From JABCPE02 sp963530295 (lineage in GTDB: Bacteria; Bacteroidota; Bacteroidia; Flavobacteriales; Weeksellaceae), in assembly GCA_963530295.1 (NCBI GenBank), contig CAUSCF010000002.1, positions 1 to 64,000 on the forward strand: 64,000 bases of DNA. The letters run 5' to 3'. A model generated the notes under the pieces. That model worked only from the letters and a program-made list of their open reading frames with translations, was not told the origin of the DNA and ran no database searches. Every line of letters begins with the position of its first letter. The stretch's first letter is position 1. Both the position numbers and the translations under genes were made by a program. This document shows positions 32,263 to 41,127 of the stretch, in pieces.

Positions 32263-34182
32263 ATGCTTTCAGTTCAGGGATTAGGATTACATCATTCAGG
32301 GAACTATTTGTTTCAAAATGTGAATTTTACGATTAAAAGAGAAGATAAAATAGGCTTAGTCGGGAAAAACGGCGCTGGGAAATCCACGCTCTTAAAGATG
32401 CTTTCGGGCGAAATCAGTTTCTATGAAGGAAATGTAATTCCCGAGGGAAACATCACCATTGGTTTCCTTAAACAAGATTTGGATTTTGTAAAGGGAAGAA
32501 CCGTTTGGGATGAGACTATGCAGGCTTTTGAGAAGATAAACGCCATGAAAGCAGAGCTGGACGAGGTTAATCATCAGCTCGCTACCCGTACGGATTACGA
32601 GAGCCAAGCCTACCATGACCTCATCGAGAGAATGACAGAACTAAACGACCTTCTGCACCACCATGATGCCTACAACCTAGAAGGAGATGTAGAAAAAGTA
32701 CTGCTCGGGCTGGGCTTCAAGGCGGAGGATTTTAATAAAATCACTGATGAATTCTCTGGCGGCTGGCGAATGAGAATAGAATTAGCCAAACTTCTCCTCC
32801 AAAAAAATGATTTGATGCTGCTGGACGAGCCTACCAACCACCTCGATATGGAATCCATCATCTGGCTGGAAAACTTTTTGAAAGACTACCCTGGCGCTAT
32901 TGTTCTCGTGAGCCACGACAAGCAGTTCATGACCGCGGTCTGCAACCGAACTTTTGACATCAATAATAAGAAAATTGACGATTATAAAGCCAACTACACC
33001 AAATACCTTGAACTAAACAAAGAACGAAGAGAAAAACTAGAACAGGCGAAGAAAAACCAAGATGCCGAAATCAAACAGATGGAGGATAATATCAACCGTT
33101 TCCGTGCTTCGGCTACAAAGGCAAGTTTTGCTCAGTCTTTGATTAAAAAATTAGAAAAAATAGAACGAATAGAAATAGACAATGAGGATGTTTCTAAATT
33201 CAATATTCGTTTCCAGCCGAGCATCACGCCTGGGAAAGTCATCTTCGAGGCTGAAAATTTAGGAAAAGCCTACGGCGACAAGCAGGTTTTTGACCATGTG
33301 AATTTCTTCGTTCAAAGAGGAGAAAAAATCGCCCTTTTGGGACAAAACGGACAAGGGAAAACCACCCTCGCAAAGATACTTGCAGGCGTAACCAAAGATT
33401 ACACAGGAAGCTGGACTCTGGGACACAATGTAAACATTGGGTATTTTGCCCAAAACCAAGAAGAAGTTCTTGACCCTAATAAAACCGTTCTCCAAGAAGC
33501 CGAAGATGCCGCTACAGAAGAGACCCGCCCGCGCGTAAGAGACCTTCTAGGAAGCTTCCTTTTCCAGGGGGATGCCGTAAGCAAAAAAACCAAAGTACTT
33601 TCTGGGGGAGAAAGAAACCGTCTGGCACTGTGCAAACTGCTTCTTCGCCCGTTCAACACACTCATCATGGACGAGCCGACCAACCACTTGGATATCCAGT
33701 CCAAGGAAATCATCAAACTGGCTCTTCAGAACTTTGAGGGGACGCTCATCGTGATTTCTCACGACCGAGAATTCCTGCAAGGGCTCTGCGACAAAATTTT
33801 TGAATTCCGAGATGGGCAGATGAAAGAATTTTTGGGCAATATTGATGAATATCTAGATTACCGCCAAAAAGAAAGCATCCGCGAAGTTTCCATAGAAAAA
33901 GCGAAACTAAGCGAAAAAACTGAAATAAAAGAGAAAACCGAGCCTGTAAAAGCCGAACCTGCAAAAAACACTTTCATCAGCAAAGAGCAGAAAAATCTGC
34001 AAAATAAACTCAAAAAAACAGAAGAGAAAATTGCGGATTATGAAGCAGAAATCGCTAGTCTAGAAGAGATTTTCAGTAAAACTAATCCTACCGATGAAGA
34101 ACTGAAAAAATACAACCAACTGAAAGAAGAGCTGGCAGAAATCATGAAAGAATGGGAAGAAATCATGGGAAATTTGGAGTAA
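32263..34182 (+). CDS. ABC-F family ATPase
   Basis: A 639-residue cytoplasmic protein with two ABC domains and no membrane part. Domain 1: GKNGAGKST, signature FSGGWRMRIELAK, Walker B LMLLDEPTNHLD. Domain 2: GQNGQGKTT, LSGGERNRLALCK, LIMDEPTNHLD. The linker (about 240-300, ANYTKYLELNKERREKLEQA) is the P-site tRNA interaction motif, and the last 100 residues are a Uup/YheS-like coiled coil. ABC-F proteins act on stalled ribosomes; whether this one is housekeeping or gives antibiotic protection cannot be told. It is flanked by its own promoter. Confidence 0.93.
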   Translation: MLSVQGLGLHHSGNYLFQNVNFTIKREDKIGLVGKNGAGKSTLLKMLSGEISFYEGNVIPEGNITIGFLKQDLDFVKGRTVWDETMQAFEKINAMKAELDEVNHQLATRTDYESQAYHDLIERMTELNDLLHHHDAYNLEGDVEKVLLGLGFKAEDFNKITDEFSGGWRMRIELAKLLLQKNDLMLLDEPTNHLDMESIIWLENFLKDYPGAIVLVSHDKQFMTAVCNRTFDINNKKIDDYKANYTKYLELNKERREKLEQAKKNQDAEIKQMEDNINRFRASATKASFAQSLIKKLEKIERIEIDNEDVSKFNIRFQPSITPGKVIFEAENLGKAYGDKQVFDHVNFFVQRGEKIALLGQNGQGKTTLAKILAGVTKDYTGSWTLGHNVNIGYFAQNQEEVLDPNKTVLQEAEDAATEETRPRVRDLLGSFLFQGDAVSKKTKVLSGGERNRLALCKLLLRPFNTLIMDEPTNHLDIQSKEIIKLALQNFEGTLIVISHDREFLQGLCDKIFEFRDGQMKEFLGNIDEYLDYRQKESIREVSIEKAKLSEKTEIKEKTEPVKAEPAKNTFISKEQKNLQNKLKKTEEKIADYEAEIASLEEIFSKTNPTDEELKKYNQLKEELAEIMKEWEEIMGNLE

Positions 34183-34201
34183 TCCTCTAAAAAAACTTTT
34201 G

Positions 34202-34879
34202 ATGAAAAAAGCGTTTGTTTTCATTTTAAAAACCATCGGCGTTCTGCTAGGAATAGTGGGATTGTATATTGTTTTAGGGCTTTTGCTTCCTTTAATAAAA
34301 GTTCCTGCCGAGGAAACCTCCGACCCGAAAACCATTCCTATGTATATCTATACCAATGGGATGCATACGGATTTGGTGGTTCCCATCAAAACGGAAATTA
34401 TAGACTGGAGCCAGCAGATTCCTTTTGAAAACACCCTTTCCAAAAGAACTGATTTCACCTATGTGGGCATCGGCTGGGGAGACAAGGGATTTTATCTGGA
34501 CACGCCCACTTGGGCTGATTTAAAGGTTTCCACAGCAATAAAAGCCGCTTTCTGGATGAGCGAATCTGCCATGCACTGCACTTTTTACGAAAAAATGCAG
34601 GAAAATGATGACTGTAAGAAAATAATGCTGACCGAAAAGCAATACAGCAATTTGGTAAAATTCATCAAAAACCAGTTCAAACAAGATGAAAATGGGAATT
34701 TCATTTTAATAAAAACGGATGCTGTTTATGGAAAAAATGATGCCTTCTACGATGCCAAAGAAAGCTACAATTTCATGCAGACCTGTAACACTTGGGCGAA
34801 TAACGGACTAAAAGCAGCAGGACAAAAAGCAGCACTCTGGACTCCTTCTGATTTTGGGATTTTTTATCATTATAAATAA
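34202..34879 (+). CDS. TIGR02117/DUF2459 family protein
   Basis: A 225-residue protein with one N-terminal membrane helix (FILKTIGVLLGIVGLYIVLG) and a periplasmic domain of the DUF2459/TIGR02117 family: IYIYTNGMHTDLVVP-like start, TYVGIGWGDKGFYLDTPTW, and TCNTWANNGLKAAGQKAALW with a conserved Cys-Asn-Thr-Trp. The function is unknown; the fold is suspected to be hydrolase-like. ATG 34202 is used; a TTG three bases earlier is in frame. It lies 19 bases after the ABC-F gene. Confidence 0.85.
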   Translation: MKKAFVFILKTIGVLLGIVGLYIVLGLLLPLIKVPAEETSDPKTIPMYIYTNGMHTDLVVPIKTEIIDWSQQIPFENTLSKRTDFTYVGIGWGDKGFYLDTPTWADLKVSTAIKAAFWMSESAMHCTFYEKMQENDDCKKIMLTEKQYSNLVKFIKNQFKQDENGNFILIKTDAVYGKNDAFYDAKESYNFMQTCNTWANNGLKAAGQKAALWTPSDFGIFYHYK

Positions 34880-34915
34880 AAATATAATTTTATTTTTTAT
34901 CTAATCGTAAAAGAT

Positions 34916-34923
34916 TATATTTG
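34916..34923 (+). promoter_or_regulatory. -7 element TATATTTG for CD225 gene
   Basis: It lies 26 bases before ATG 34950. Confidence 0.6.
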
Positions 34924-34949
34924 CCGCCAATAAATACACTATAAATTAT

Positions 34950-35240
34950 ATGGAACCTACAAATTATCAAAACCCTACAGAATTTAGTACACCACCTAAA
35001 AACTGGTTGGTAGAATCTATTTTAGTTACTTTATTTTGTTGTTTACCACTTGGAATTGCTGGAATTATCAATGCTTCTAAAGTAGAAGGACTATTCCTAG
35101 CGGGAGACATTGCAGGAGCTAACAAAGCTGCGGCTGATGCTAAAAAATGGACAATGTATGGTCTATTCGCTGGATTAGCTGTTATTGTATTATATTTCCT
35201 ATTTATATTACTTGCTGTTATAAGTGGAATGGCATCTTAA
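34950..35240 (+). CDS. CD225/dispanin-family membrane protein
   Basis: A 96-residue protein with a Pro/Asn-rich N-terminus and the CD225 core: NWLVESILVTLFCCLPLGIA (first, partly inserted helix), INASKVEGLFLAGDIAGANK, then KKWTMYGLFAGLAVIVLYFL (second helix). The family includes interferon-induced IFITM proteins; bacterial roles are unknown. The stop overlaps the start of the DUF2752 gene, a common pairing in Bacteroidota. Confidence 0.88.
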   Translation: MEPTNYQNPTEFSTPPKNWLVESILVTLFCCLPLGIAGIINASKVEGLFLAGDIAGANKAAADAKKWTMYGLFAGLAVIVLYFLFILLAVISGMAS

Positions 35241-35616
35241 AACGACTACTAAATGGATTGTAGGTCTTTTGTTTATTTTTATACTTATTTTAGTATACAA
35301 GACCTACAACCCATTAGATAGTGCTTTTTTTCCAAAATGCCCATTCAAGGTGGCTACTGGGTATGATTGTGCAGGGTGTGGCTCACAGAGAGCTGTCCAT
35401 CATTTATTAAACCTAAATATTAGTAAAGCTTTCAGAGAAAATATGCTTCTTGTGATATCTATTCCCTATATCATCACTGGATTTTTATTTAATATCTATA
35501 AAGACAAACAAAATCCTATTTTCCTAAAATGGCGAAGAAGACTCTTTGGTCTTCATGCCACTTACATTGTCTTGTTTATCGTTATTTCTTTTTGGATTCT
35601 TAGAAATATTCTCTAA
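35224..35616 (+). CDS. DUF2752 membrane protein, GTG start
   Basis: A 130-residue membrane protein. After an N-terminal helix (VGLLFIFILILVYKTYN) comes the DUF2752 Cys motif: FPKCPFKVATGYDCAGCGSQ then RAVHHLL, followed by two more hydrophobic helices. The function is unknown; the CxGCG cluster could bind metal. The only credible start is GTG 35224, which overlaps the CD225 gene by 17 bases and implies coupled translation. Confidence 0.8.
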   Translation: MEWHLKTTTKWIVGLLFIFILILVYKTYNPLDSAFFPKCPFKVATGYDCAGCGSQRAVHHLLNLNISKAFRENMLLVISIPYIITGFLFNIYKDKQNPIFLKWRRRLFGLHATYIVLFIVISFWILRNIL

Positions 35617-35619
35617 TTT

Positions 35620-36357
35620 TTATCTTTTCAGAATATATTCTCTCAGTTTTTCCTTGGTAGAACTATAAGTCATAGCATCCACCACTTTATAGTAATTTTC
35701 TCGGTCTACGCAGTTGTCATATGCTGTTTTTGCCAACTCTAAACGATTGTCATCAAAGGAAAGTGCTTTCACCATTTGAACTATCTGATGAGTGGTAAAA
35801 TTCATTCCTTTTTGTGCGACATAGAAAGTTTCCATTTTATCTTTATCAAAAGGTTTTCCTGCATAACTTCTATAAAACTGCCCAAACTCCTCATTACTCA
35901 TCATTGGTTTATATCCACCGATATTTGGAAAAACTTGGATGCCATTGTCTTCAATATTTTCTTCACCAAAAAGATAAAGGTCATAGCCGTCAAAATCTAA
36001 CATCAACCTAGTATTTTCCCTCAATTCCACCTGTGTCCTATACACCAAGATATTTCCTTTTTCATAGATTGACAGCATCTGTATTCCTCTATTTAAATCA
36101 AAGAAGCGATACCTTCCTGTGGAATTTTCCATCATCTGCCCTCCTACTTCTACGCGAAATCGCCCTTCAGCGAAAACCCTAAGCCACAACTGCGGCTGCC
36201 TGCCGTCTCCATACATATTTCTATTACGGAAAATACCTCTATCAGTGGGATTTCTCCTACTTACATTTACTTCATTTCTAAATTTTGTTACCCTAATATC
36301 TTGCGCATAAACAACCGAACATAAACCTAAAAAGGCTAATAATAAATATTTTTTCAT
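35620..36357 (-). CDS. Secreted DUF4476 protein
   Basis: A 245-residue protein with signal peptide (YLLLAFLGLCSVVYAQ). Residues 40-125 are beta-rich (LWLRVFAEGRFRVEVGGQMM). The C-terminal 95 residues form the helical DUF4476 domain: MSNEEFGQFYRSYAGKPFDK, FTTHQIVQMVKALSFDDNRL, DNCVDRENYYKVVDAMTYSS. Such proteins are frequent in Bacteroidota and of unknown function. It converges with the DUF2752 gene, three bases between stops. Confidence 0.87.
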   Translation of the reverse strand: MKKYLLLAFLGLCSVVYAQDIRVTKFRNEVNVSRRNPTDRGIFRNRNMYGDGRQPQLWLRVFAEGRFRVEVGGQMMENSTGRYRFFDLNRGIQMLSIYEKGNILVYRTQVELRENTRLMLDFDGYDLYLFGEENIEDNGIQVFPNIGGYKPMMSNEEFGQFYRSYAGKPFDKDKMETFYVAQKGMNFTTHQIVQMVKALSFDDNRLELAKTAYDNCVDRENYYKVVDAMTYSSTKEKLREYILKR

Positions 36358-36453
36358 TTCATCAAATTTGTTTTCAAAAATGAAAATTTAATGCCAAAAA
36401 TTTCTGCCACTTTCATTTTATTATGTGATTTTTATCATTAAAAATAAAAAATG

Positions 36454-36461
36454 TATCTTTG
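36454..36461 (+). promoter_or_regulatory. -7 element TATCTTTG for helicase
   Basis: It lies 20 bases before ATG 36482 and inside the longer frame, so it supports the ATG start. Confidence 0.6.
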
Positions 36462-36481
36462 CCGAAATTTTAAAAAACTTA

Positions 36482-38140
36482 ATGAATTTATTTAGCGAGT
36501 CCAATTTAAGTCCTGAAATCATCAAGGCAGTTGGCGAATTGGGCTATGAAAGCCCTACGGAAATCCAAAAACAGACCATTCCTTTCATTTTATCGGACAT
36601 CAGAGACCTTATTGCTCTGGCACAGACGGGAACGGGGAAAACAGCGGCGTTTTCTTTACCTATTTTGGATATGATAGATGATACCAGCCGTAAAATACAG
36701 CTTTTGGTATTGGCCCCAACGAGGGAATTGGCGTTACAAATCGCCAAAGACATTAAAAACTACACCAAATATTTGCCGAATGTGAAAACTACAGCAGTAT
36801 ATGGTGGAAGCAGCATCACAGACCAAATACGAAATTTGAGAGAAAAACCTCAAATCATCGTGGGAACGCCTGGGAGAGTCATTGATTTAATCAATAGAAA
36901 AGCTTTGGACTTCTCTCAAATCCATTGGCTGGTACTGGATGAAGCGGACGAAATGCTGTCTATGGGCTTCAAGGATGACTTAGAAACTATTCTTTCTGAA
37001 ACTCCTGAAACCAAGCAAACATTACTATTTTCTGCTACGATGAACAAGGAAGTGGAGAGAATTTCTAAAAATTATCTTACCAATCCTCATCGTATTTCAG
37101 TAGGCTCTATCAACGCGGTTAAGAAAAACATAAAACACGAATATTATGTAGTAAACTACCGTCAGAAAAAAGAAGCCCTAAAAAGACTGATAGATGCGAA
37201 TCCAAATCAATATTCTATCATTTTCTGCCGAACTAAAATGGAAACTCAGGATGTAGCTGATTTCTTAATGCAAAATGGCTACGCTGCTGATGCCCTTCAT
37301 GGCGACCTCTCACAAGCACAGAGAGACACGGTAATGAAGAAATTCAGACTGAAAAACATTGATATTCTGGTTGCTACAGATGTTGCTGCCAGAGGACTTG
37401 ATGTGAACAGCCTTACCCATGTAATCCACTATTCACTACCTGATGACCCAGAAGTTTTCGTACACAGAAGCGGAAGAACAGGGCGTGCTGGGAAAGATGG
37501 TGTCTCTATGGCTCTGATAAAACCAGAGGAAACCAGAAAACTAAACCAAATCAAAGGTCAAACTAAAATAGAAATTGTCGAAAAACAAATTCCAAAAGGA
37601 GAAGACATCATAAAAGCCCAAGTAGCGGGAGTTTTCGAGCAGCTTTTCACGGAACACGAGGATTTCTTTGACTTTGATGACAGCCTTATCCCAGACCTTT
37701 CTAATTTCTCTAAAGAAGAATTGGTACACCAATTACTTCAATTCCAACTGAAAGATTTGGCTCTTTATTATAAGAATAACAATGATTTAGCAGCTCAAAA
37801 ACTAAAAGCCGAATCTGAAACCAAAGAAAGCAGAAGAGACCGAAGAGGAAGAGACCGAGATAGAGATAAAGGCGGCAGAAAGTCTAGAAAAAACAATGAG
37901 AACATGGTGAGATTTTTCTTTAATTTAGGAAAAAGAGATAAATTAAAGAAAACTGATGTTCTGGACATCATCAACCAAGCTACCAAAAAATCTAAAAAAC
38001 GAGCTGATATCGGAGATATAGAAGTTTTAGAGAAGTTTTCTTTCTTTGAGGTGGAAAAATCTTTCGAGAAAGATATCCTCAATAACATTGCCGCGATGAA
38101 ATTCAAAGGAAAAGAAATGCGCGCAGAAGTAGCAAACTAA
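36482..38140 (+). CDS. DEAD-box RNA helicase, DeaD/CsdA-like
   Basis: A 552-residue ATP-dependent RNA helicase. RecA domain 1: Q motif region YESPTEIQKQTIP, AQTGTGKTAA, APTRELALQ, GTPGRV, VLDEADEML, SAT. Domain 2: IIFCRTKMETQDVADFL, ATDVAARGLDV, HRSGRTGRAGK. A charged Arg/Asp-rich linker (RRDRRGRDRDRDKGGRKSRK) leads to a C-terminal DbpA-type RNA-binding domain (VRFFFNLGKRDKLKKTDVLD). Such enzymes act in ribosome assembly and cold response. ATG 36482 is chosen over a TTG 57 bases earlier. Confidence 0.93.
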   Translation: MNLFSESNLSPEIIKAVGELGYESPTEIQKQTIPFILSDIRDLIALAQTGTGKTAAFSLPILDMIDDTSRKIQLLVLAPTRELALQIAKDIKNYTKYLPNVKTTAVYGGSSITDQIRNLREKPQIIVGTPGRVIDLINRKALDFSQIHWLVLDEADEMLSMGFKDDLETILSETPETKQTLLFSATMNKEVERISKNYLTNPHRISVGSINAVKKNIKHEYYVVNYRQKKEALKRLIDANPNQYSIIFCRTKMETQDVADFLMQNGYAADALHGDLSQAQRDTVMKKFRLKNIDILVATDVAARGLDVNSLTHVIHYSLPDDPEVFVHRSGRTGRAGKDGVSMALIKPEETRKLNQIKGQTKIEIVEKQIPKGEDIIKAQVAGVFEQLFTEHEDFFDFDDSLIPDLSNFSKEELVHQLLQFQLKDLALYYKNNNDLAAQKLKAESETKESRRDRRGRDRDRDKGGRKSRKNNENMVRFFFNLGKRDKLKKTDVLDIINQATKKSKKRADIGDIEVLEKFSFFEVEKSFEKDILNNIAAMKFKGKEMRAEVAN

Positions 38141-38147
38141 ATAATTC

Positions 38148-38187
38148 CCTATAAATGTATTTAGATTAGTGCATTTATAGGTTTTTT
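38148..38187 (+). terminator. Terminator after helicase
   Basis: CCTATAAATG and CATTTATAGG pair perfectly around a 14-base loop, followed by TTTTTT. Confidence 0.75.
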
Positions 38188-38211
38188 ATTTTGTAAAAGT
38201 AAAATTAAGTT

Positions 38212-38219
38212 TATATTTG
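38212..38219 (+). promoter_or_regulatory. -7 element TATATTTG for phosphate operon
   Basis: It lies 28 bases before ATG 38248. Confidence 0.6.
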
Positions 38220-38247
38220 TAACCGAAAAATTTATACATTAGAACTC

Positions 38248-38886
38248 ATGGGAATTGGTAATATTTTTAAGGCATTTCAACCGAAAGACACGGTTTTTTT
38301 CACTTTATTCGAAAAAGTGGCGGCTAATCTAGTAGAAATGTCTGAGTATTTTCATAATGGAATTCAGAATTTTGATGCTAATGATGAATCTTTCTTAAAG
38401 AAAATTCATGATTTTGAACATCAAAATGATGACCTTACGCACCAAATCTACATGGAGCTGGGTAAGAATTTCATCACACCTTTTGACAGAGAGGATATAC
38501 AGTCTTTGGCGACATCTCTGGATGATGTAGCGGACTATATTTATGCTTCTACAAGATACATTTTTCTATTCAAAAGCCCTGAAACAAAGGCTTACCAAGA
38601 GTTTTCTCTTCTTATCCAAAAGGCATGTATAGAGATTCAGAATGCTATCATCAACCTTAAAGATTTTAAAGATTTAGAGGCTGTGAAAGAATCATGCATC
38701 AAAATCAATAGTATAGAAAACATTGCTGATGATGTGCAAAGTTCGGCTCTTATTAAGCTATTTGAAACCAATGACCCTATTACCATCATCAAAGTACAGC
38801 AGGTGCTAAACTACCTAGAAGAGGTAACTGACAAGGCGGAAGAAGTAGCTGGTGTAATGAGCAGCATCATCATCAAATACGCTTAA
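38248..38886 (+). CDS. DUF47/PhoU-like phosphate transport regulator
   Basis: A 212-residue all-helical protein of the TIGR00153/DUF47 family, related to PhoU. Acidic helix motifs bind metals: FEHQNDDLTHQIYMELGKNF, PFDREDIQSLATSLDDVADY and EEVTDKAEEVAGVMSSI. It partners PiT transporters and is thought to modulate their activity. The transporter gene starts 27 bases downstream. Confidence 0.93.
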   Translation: MGIGNIFKAFQPKDTVFFTLFEKVAANLVEMSEYFHNGIQNFDANDESFLKKIHDFEHQNDDLTHQIYMELGKNFITPFDREDIQSLATSLDDVADYIYASTRYIFLFKSPETKAYQEFSLLIQKACIEIQNAIINLKDFKDLEAVKESCIKINSIENIADDVQSSALIKLFETNDPITIIKVQQVLNYLEEVTDKAEEVAGVMSSIIIKYA

Positions 38887-38913
38887 TTTCTAACTCTAAC
38901 TAAAAAATAAAGT

Positions 38914-40044
38914 ATGGAACTTCCTATACTTCTCATAGCAATCATTGGACTAGCCCTTATTTTTGACTACATCAATGGGTTTCATGATGCGGCTAACTCC
39001 ATTGCTACCATTGTTTCCACAAAGGTTCTCACGCCTTTTCAAGCGGTTTTGTGGGCGGCTTTTTGGAATTTCGCAGCTTTTTTCATTGCTGCTTATATCA
39101 CGCAGTCTTTTAACATTGGAAATACCATTGCTAAAACAGTAAGCGAGGATTTTATCAACCTTGAAGTTATTGTCGCTGGACTTGTCGCTGCTATTGCGTG
39201 GAATTTACTGACTTGGTGGCTTGGTATTCCATCCTCTTCGTCACACACCCTTATTGGTGGGTTCCTTGGAGCAGCCCTGATGCACGCTCTTCATGGGAAT
39301 TATGTTGAATTTAGAGATTTAAATGACAATGCTTCGTTTTTTGAACTACTCAAATTATCTTTTGAAAAACTATTCACACAAGATGTGGTGAAATATGACA
39401 AAGTCATCCCGATATTCTTATTCATTTTCCTAGCGCCTTTTATAGGGATGTTTGTTTCTGTAATTATCACGCTTATCATCGTAAATATTTGCAAAAAATC
39501 CAATCCTCATAAAGCTGAAACAGCATTCAAAAGATTACAGCTGGTTTCTTCTGCTCTATTCAGTCTAGGGCACGGGCTGAATGATGCTCAGAAAATCATG
39601 GGAATCATAGGTGCAGCGGTTATTTATCACTATGTAAGTATAGGAGACCCTGACTACATCAATGCTCCTGATAGATTTAAATACTTTACTGAACATTTCA
39701 TGTGGGTTCCTTTGGCAGCGCATATTGCTATCGGTTTAGGAACGATGAGCGGAGGATGGAAAATCGTAAAAACGATGGGAACTAAAATCACGAAAGTAAC
39801 TTCATTAGAAGGGGTAAGCGCAGAATCTGCTGGTGCTGTGACTCTTTTTATCACTGACCACCTAGGAGTTCCTGTTTCTACTACCCACACTATCACAGGT
39901 TCTATCATAGGTGTTGGTCTTACTAAAAGGATTTCTGCCGTAAGATGGGGTATTACTGTAAGTCTTCTATGGGCTTGGGTTCTGACAATTCCTATCAGTG
40001 CGATAGTAGCTGGAATTACCTACATCATCGTAAATATGTTCTAA
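38914..40044 (+). CDS. Inorganic phosphate transporter, PiT family
   Basis: A 376-residue inner-membrane protein with about 11 helices. It carries the inverted PiT signatures: FDYINGFHDAANSIATIVST near the N-terminus and SLGHGLNDAQKIMGIIGAAV in the second half, plus GIPSSSSHTLIGGFLGA and GVPVSTTHTITGSIIG. These proteins import metal-phosphate with protons or sodium. Pairing with the DUF47 gene supports phosphate. A terminator follows. Confidence 0.95.
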   Translation: MELPILLIAIIGLALIFDYINGFHDAANSIATIVSTKVLTPFQAVLWAAFWNFAAFFIAAYITQSFNIGNTIAKTVSEDFINLEVIVAGLVAAIAWNLLTWWLGIPSSSSHTLIGGFLGAALMHALHGNYVEFRDLNDNASFFELLKLSFEKLFTQDVVKYDKVIPIFLFIFLAPFIGMFVSVIITLIIVNICKKSNPHKAETAFKRLQLVSSALFSLGHGLNDAQKIMGIIGAAVIYHYVSIGDPDYINAPDRFKYFTEHFMWVPLAAHIAIGLGTMSGGWKIVKTMGTKITKVTSLEGVSAESAGAVTLFITDHLGVPVSTTHTITGSIIGVGLTKRISAVRWGITVSLLWAWVLTIPISAIVAGITYIIVNMF

Positions 40045-40069
40045 AATTTTCCCAAAAGATAAAAGAATT

Positions 40070-40099
40070 AAACCACCAGAAAAATTGGTGGTTTTTTTG
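40070..40099 (+). terminator. Terminator after phosphate transporter
   Basis: AAACCACCA and TGGTGGTTT form a perfect 9-bp stem around GAAAAAT with a T tract. Confidence 0.8.
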
Positions 40100-40121
40100 G
40101 CTTATTTTCATTTTAAAAATT

Positions 40122-40129
40122 TAAATTTG
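40122..40129 (+). promoter_or_regulatory. -7 element TAAATTTG for prenyl synthase
   Basis: It lies 17 bases before ATG 40147. Confidence 0.55.
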
Positions 40130-40146
40130 CTGAAAACAATTTCATC

Positions 40147-41118
40147 ATGCATTTTGCTGAAAAATACATCAATCTAATTTCTGAAAGTATAGAAAAATAC
40201 AAATTCGAAGAAGCTCCCTTTGAGCTGTATCAGCCCATCAATTACATCATAGCAAATGGAGGAAAACACCTCCGCCCTATGCTTACATTGATGGCAGCGG
40301 ATGCATTTGGAGGAGATATAAACACCGCAATAAAACCAGCTCTAGCAATAGAGTATTTTCATAATTTCACACTCATTCATGATGATATAATGGATGATGC
40401 ACCTCTGAGAAGAGGAAAACCTACCATCCACGCTTTAGAAGGTATCAACACGGGCATTCTCTCTGGTGATGCTCTGCTCATCAAATCTTATCAGTTTTTC
40501 GAAGATTTAGAACCTGTTTTGTTTAAAAAATGTATTCATTTATTTTCTGATACAGGAGTGAAAATATGTGAGGGACAGCAAATGGACATGAATTTTGAAA
40601 AAAGAGATGATGTAAGTTTTGATGAATATATCCAAATGATTACTTACAAAACTGGCGTTCTGAGTGCTACAGCGCTAAAAATAGGCGCTTTCATTGCTGA
40701 ATGTCCAGAGCAGGATGCGGAGGCTCTCTATCAGTTTGGGATTCACCTTGGAATCGCATTTCAGATGATGGATGATTATCTGGATGTATTTGGAAATCAG
40801 GGAGATTTTGGAAAAAAACAGGCAGGTGATATTTGTGAAAATAAAAAGACTATTTTATACCTCACTGCGCTAGAAAAAGCGGATGAAAAACAAAAAAAGG
40901 AACTCCAAAACTGGTATTCCCAAAAAGATGAAAGCCAAGAGAAAATAGATGCTGTTTCTAAAATTTTCCTAGATACAAAGGCGGATGAAATCACATTAAA
41001 ACTCGTGCAGGAACATCATGATAAAGCTCAAAAATACCTAAGCCAGACTAGTCTAAATGCAGAGAAAAAGGCATCTTTCTTGGCTCTGGCGGATTATTTA
41101 CTAAAAAGAAATATTTAA
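40147..41118 (+). CDS. Trans-isoprenyl diphosphate synthase
   Basis: A 323-residue all-helical enzyme that condenses isopentenyl diphosphate with allylic diphosphates. GGKHLRPMLTL near residue 38, first Asp-rich motif LIHDDIMDDAPLRRG, GQQMDMNFE, and second motif FQMMDDYLDVFGN are all present. The bulky residues before the first motif (FHNF) suggest a medium chain length (farnesyl or geranylgeranyl), but chain length cannot be fixed from sequence by eye. The product could feed quinones, or carotenoids or undecaprenyl phosphate. Confidence 0.92.
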   Translation: MHFAEKYINLISESIEKYKFEEAPFELYQPINYIIANGGKHLRPMLTLMAADAFGGDINTAIKPALAIEYFHNFTLIHDDIMDDAPLRRGKPTIHALEGINTGILSGDALLIKSYQFFEDLEPVLFKKCIHLFSDTGVKICEGQQMDMNFEKRDDVSFDEYIQMITYKTGVLSATALKIGAFIAECPEQDAEALYQFGIHLGIAFQMMDDYLDVFGNQGDFGKKQAGDICENKKTILYLTALEKADEKQKKELQNWYSQKDESQEKIDAVSKIFLDTKADEITLKLVQEHHDKAQKYLSQTSLNAEKKASFLALADYLLKRNI

Positions 41119-41127
41119 ATCTTGTTT

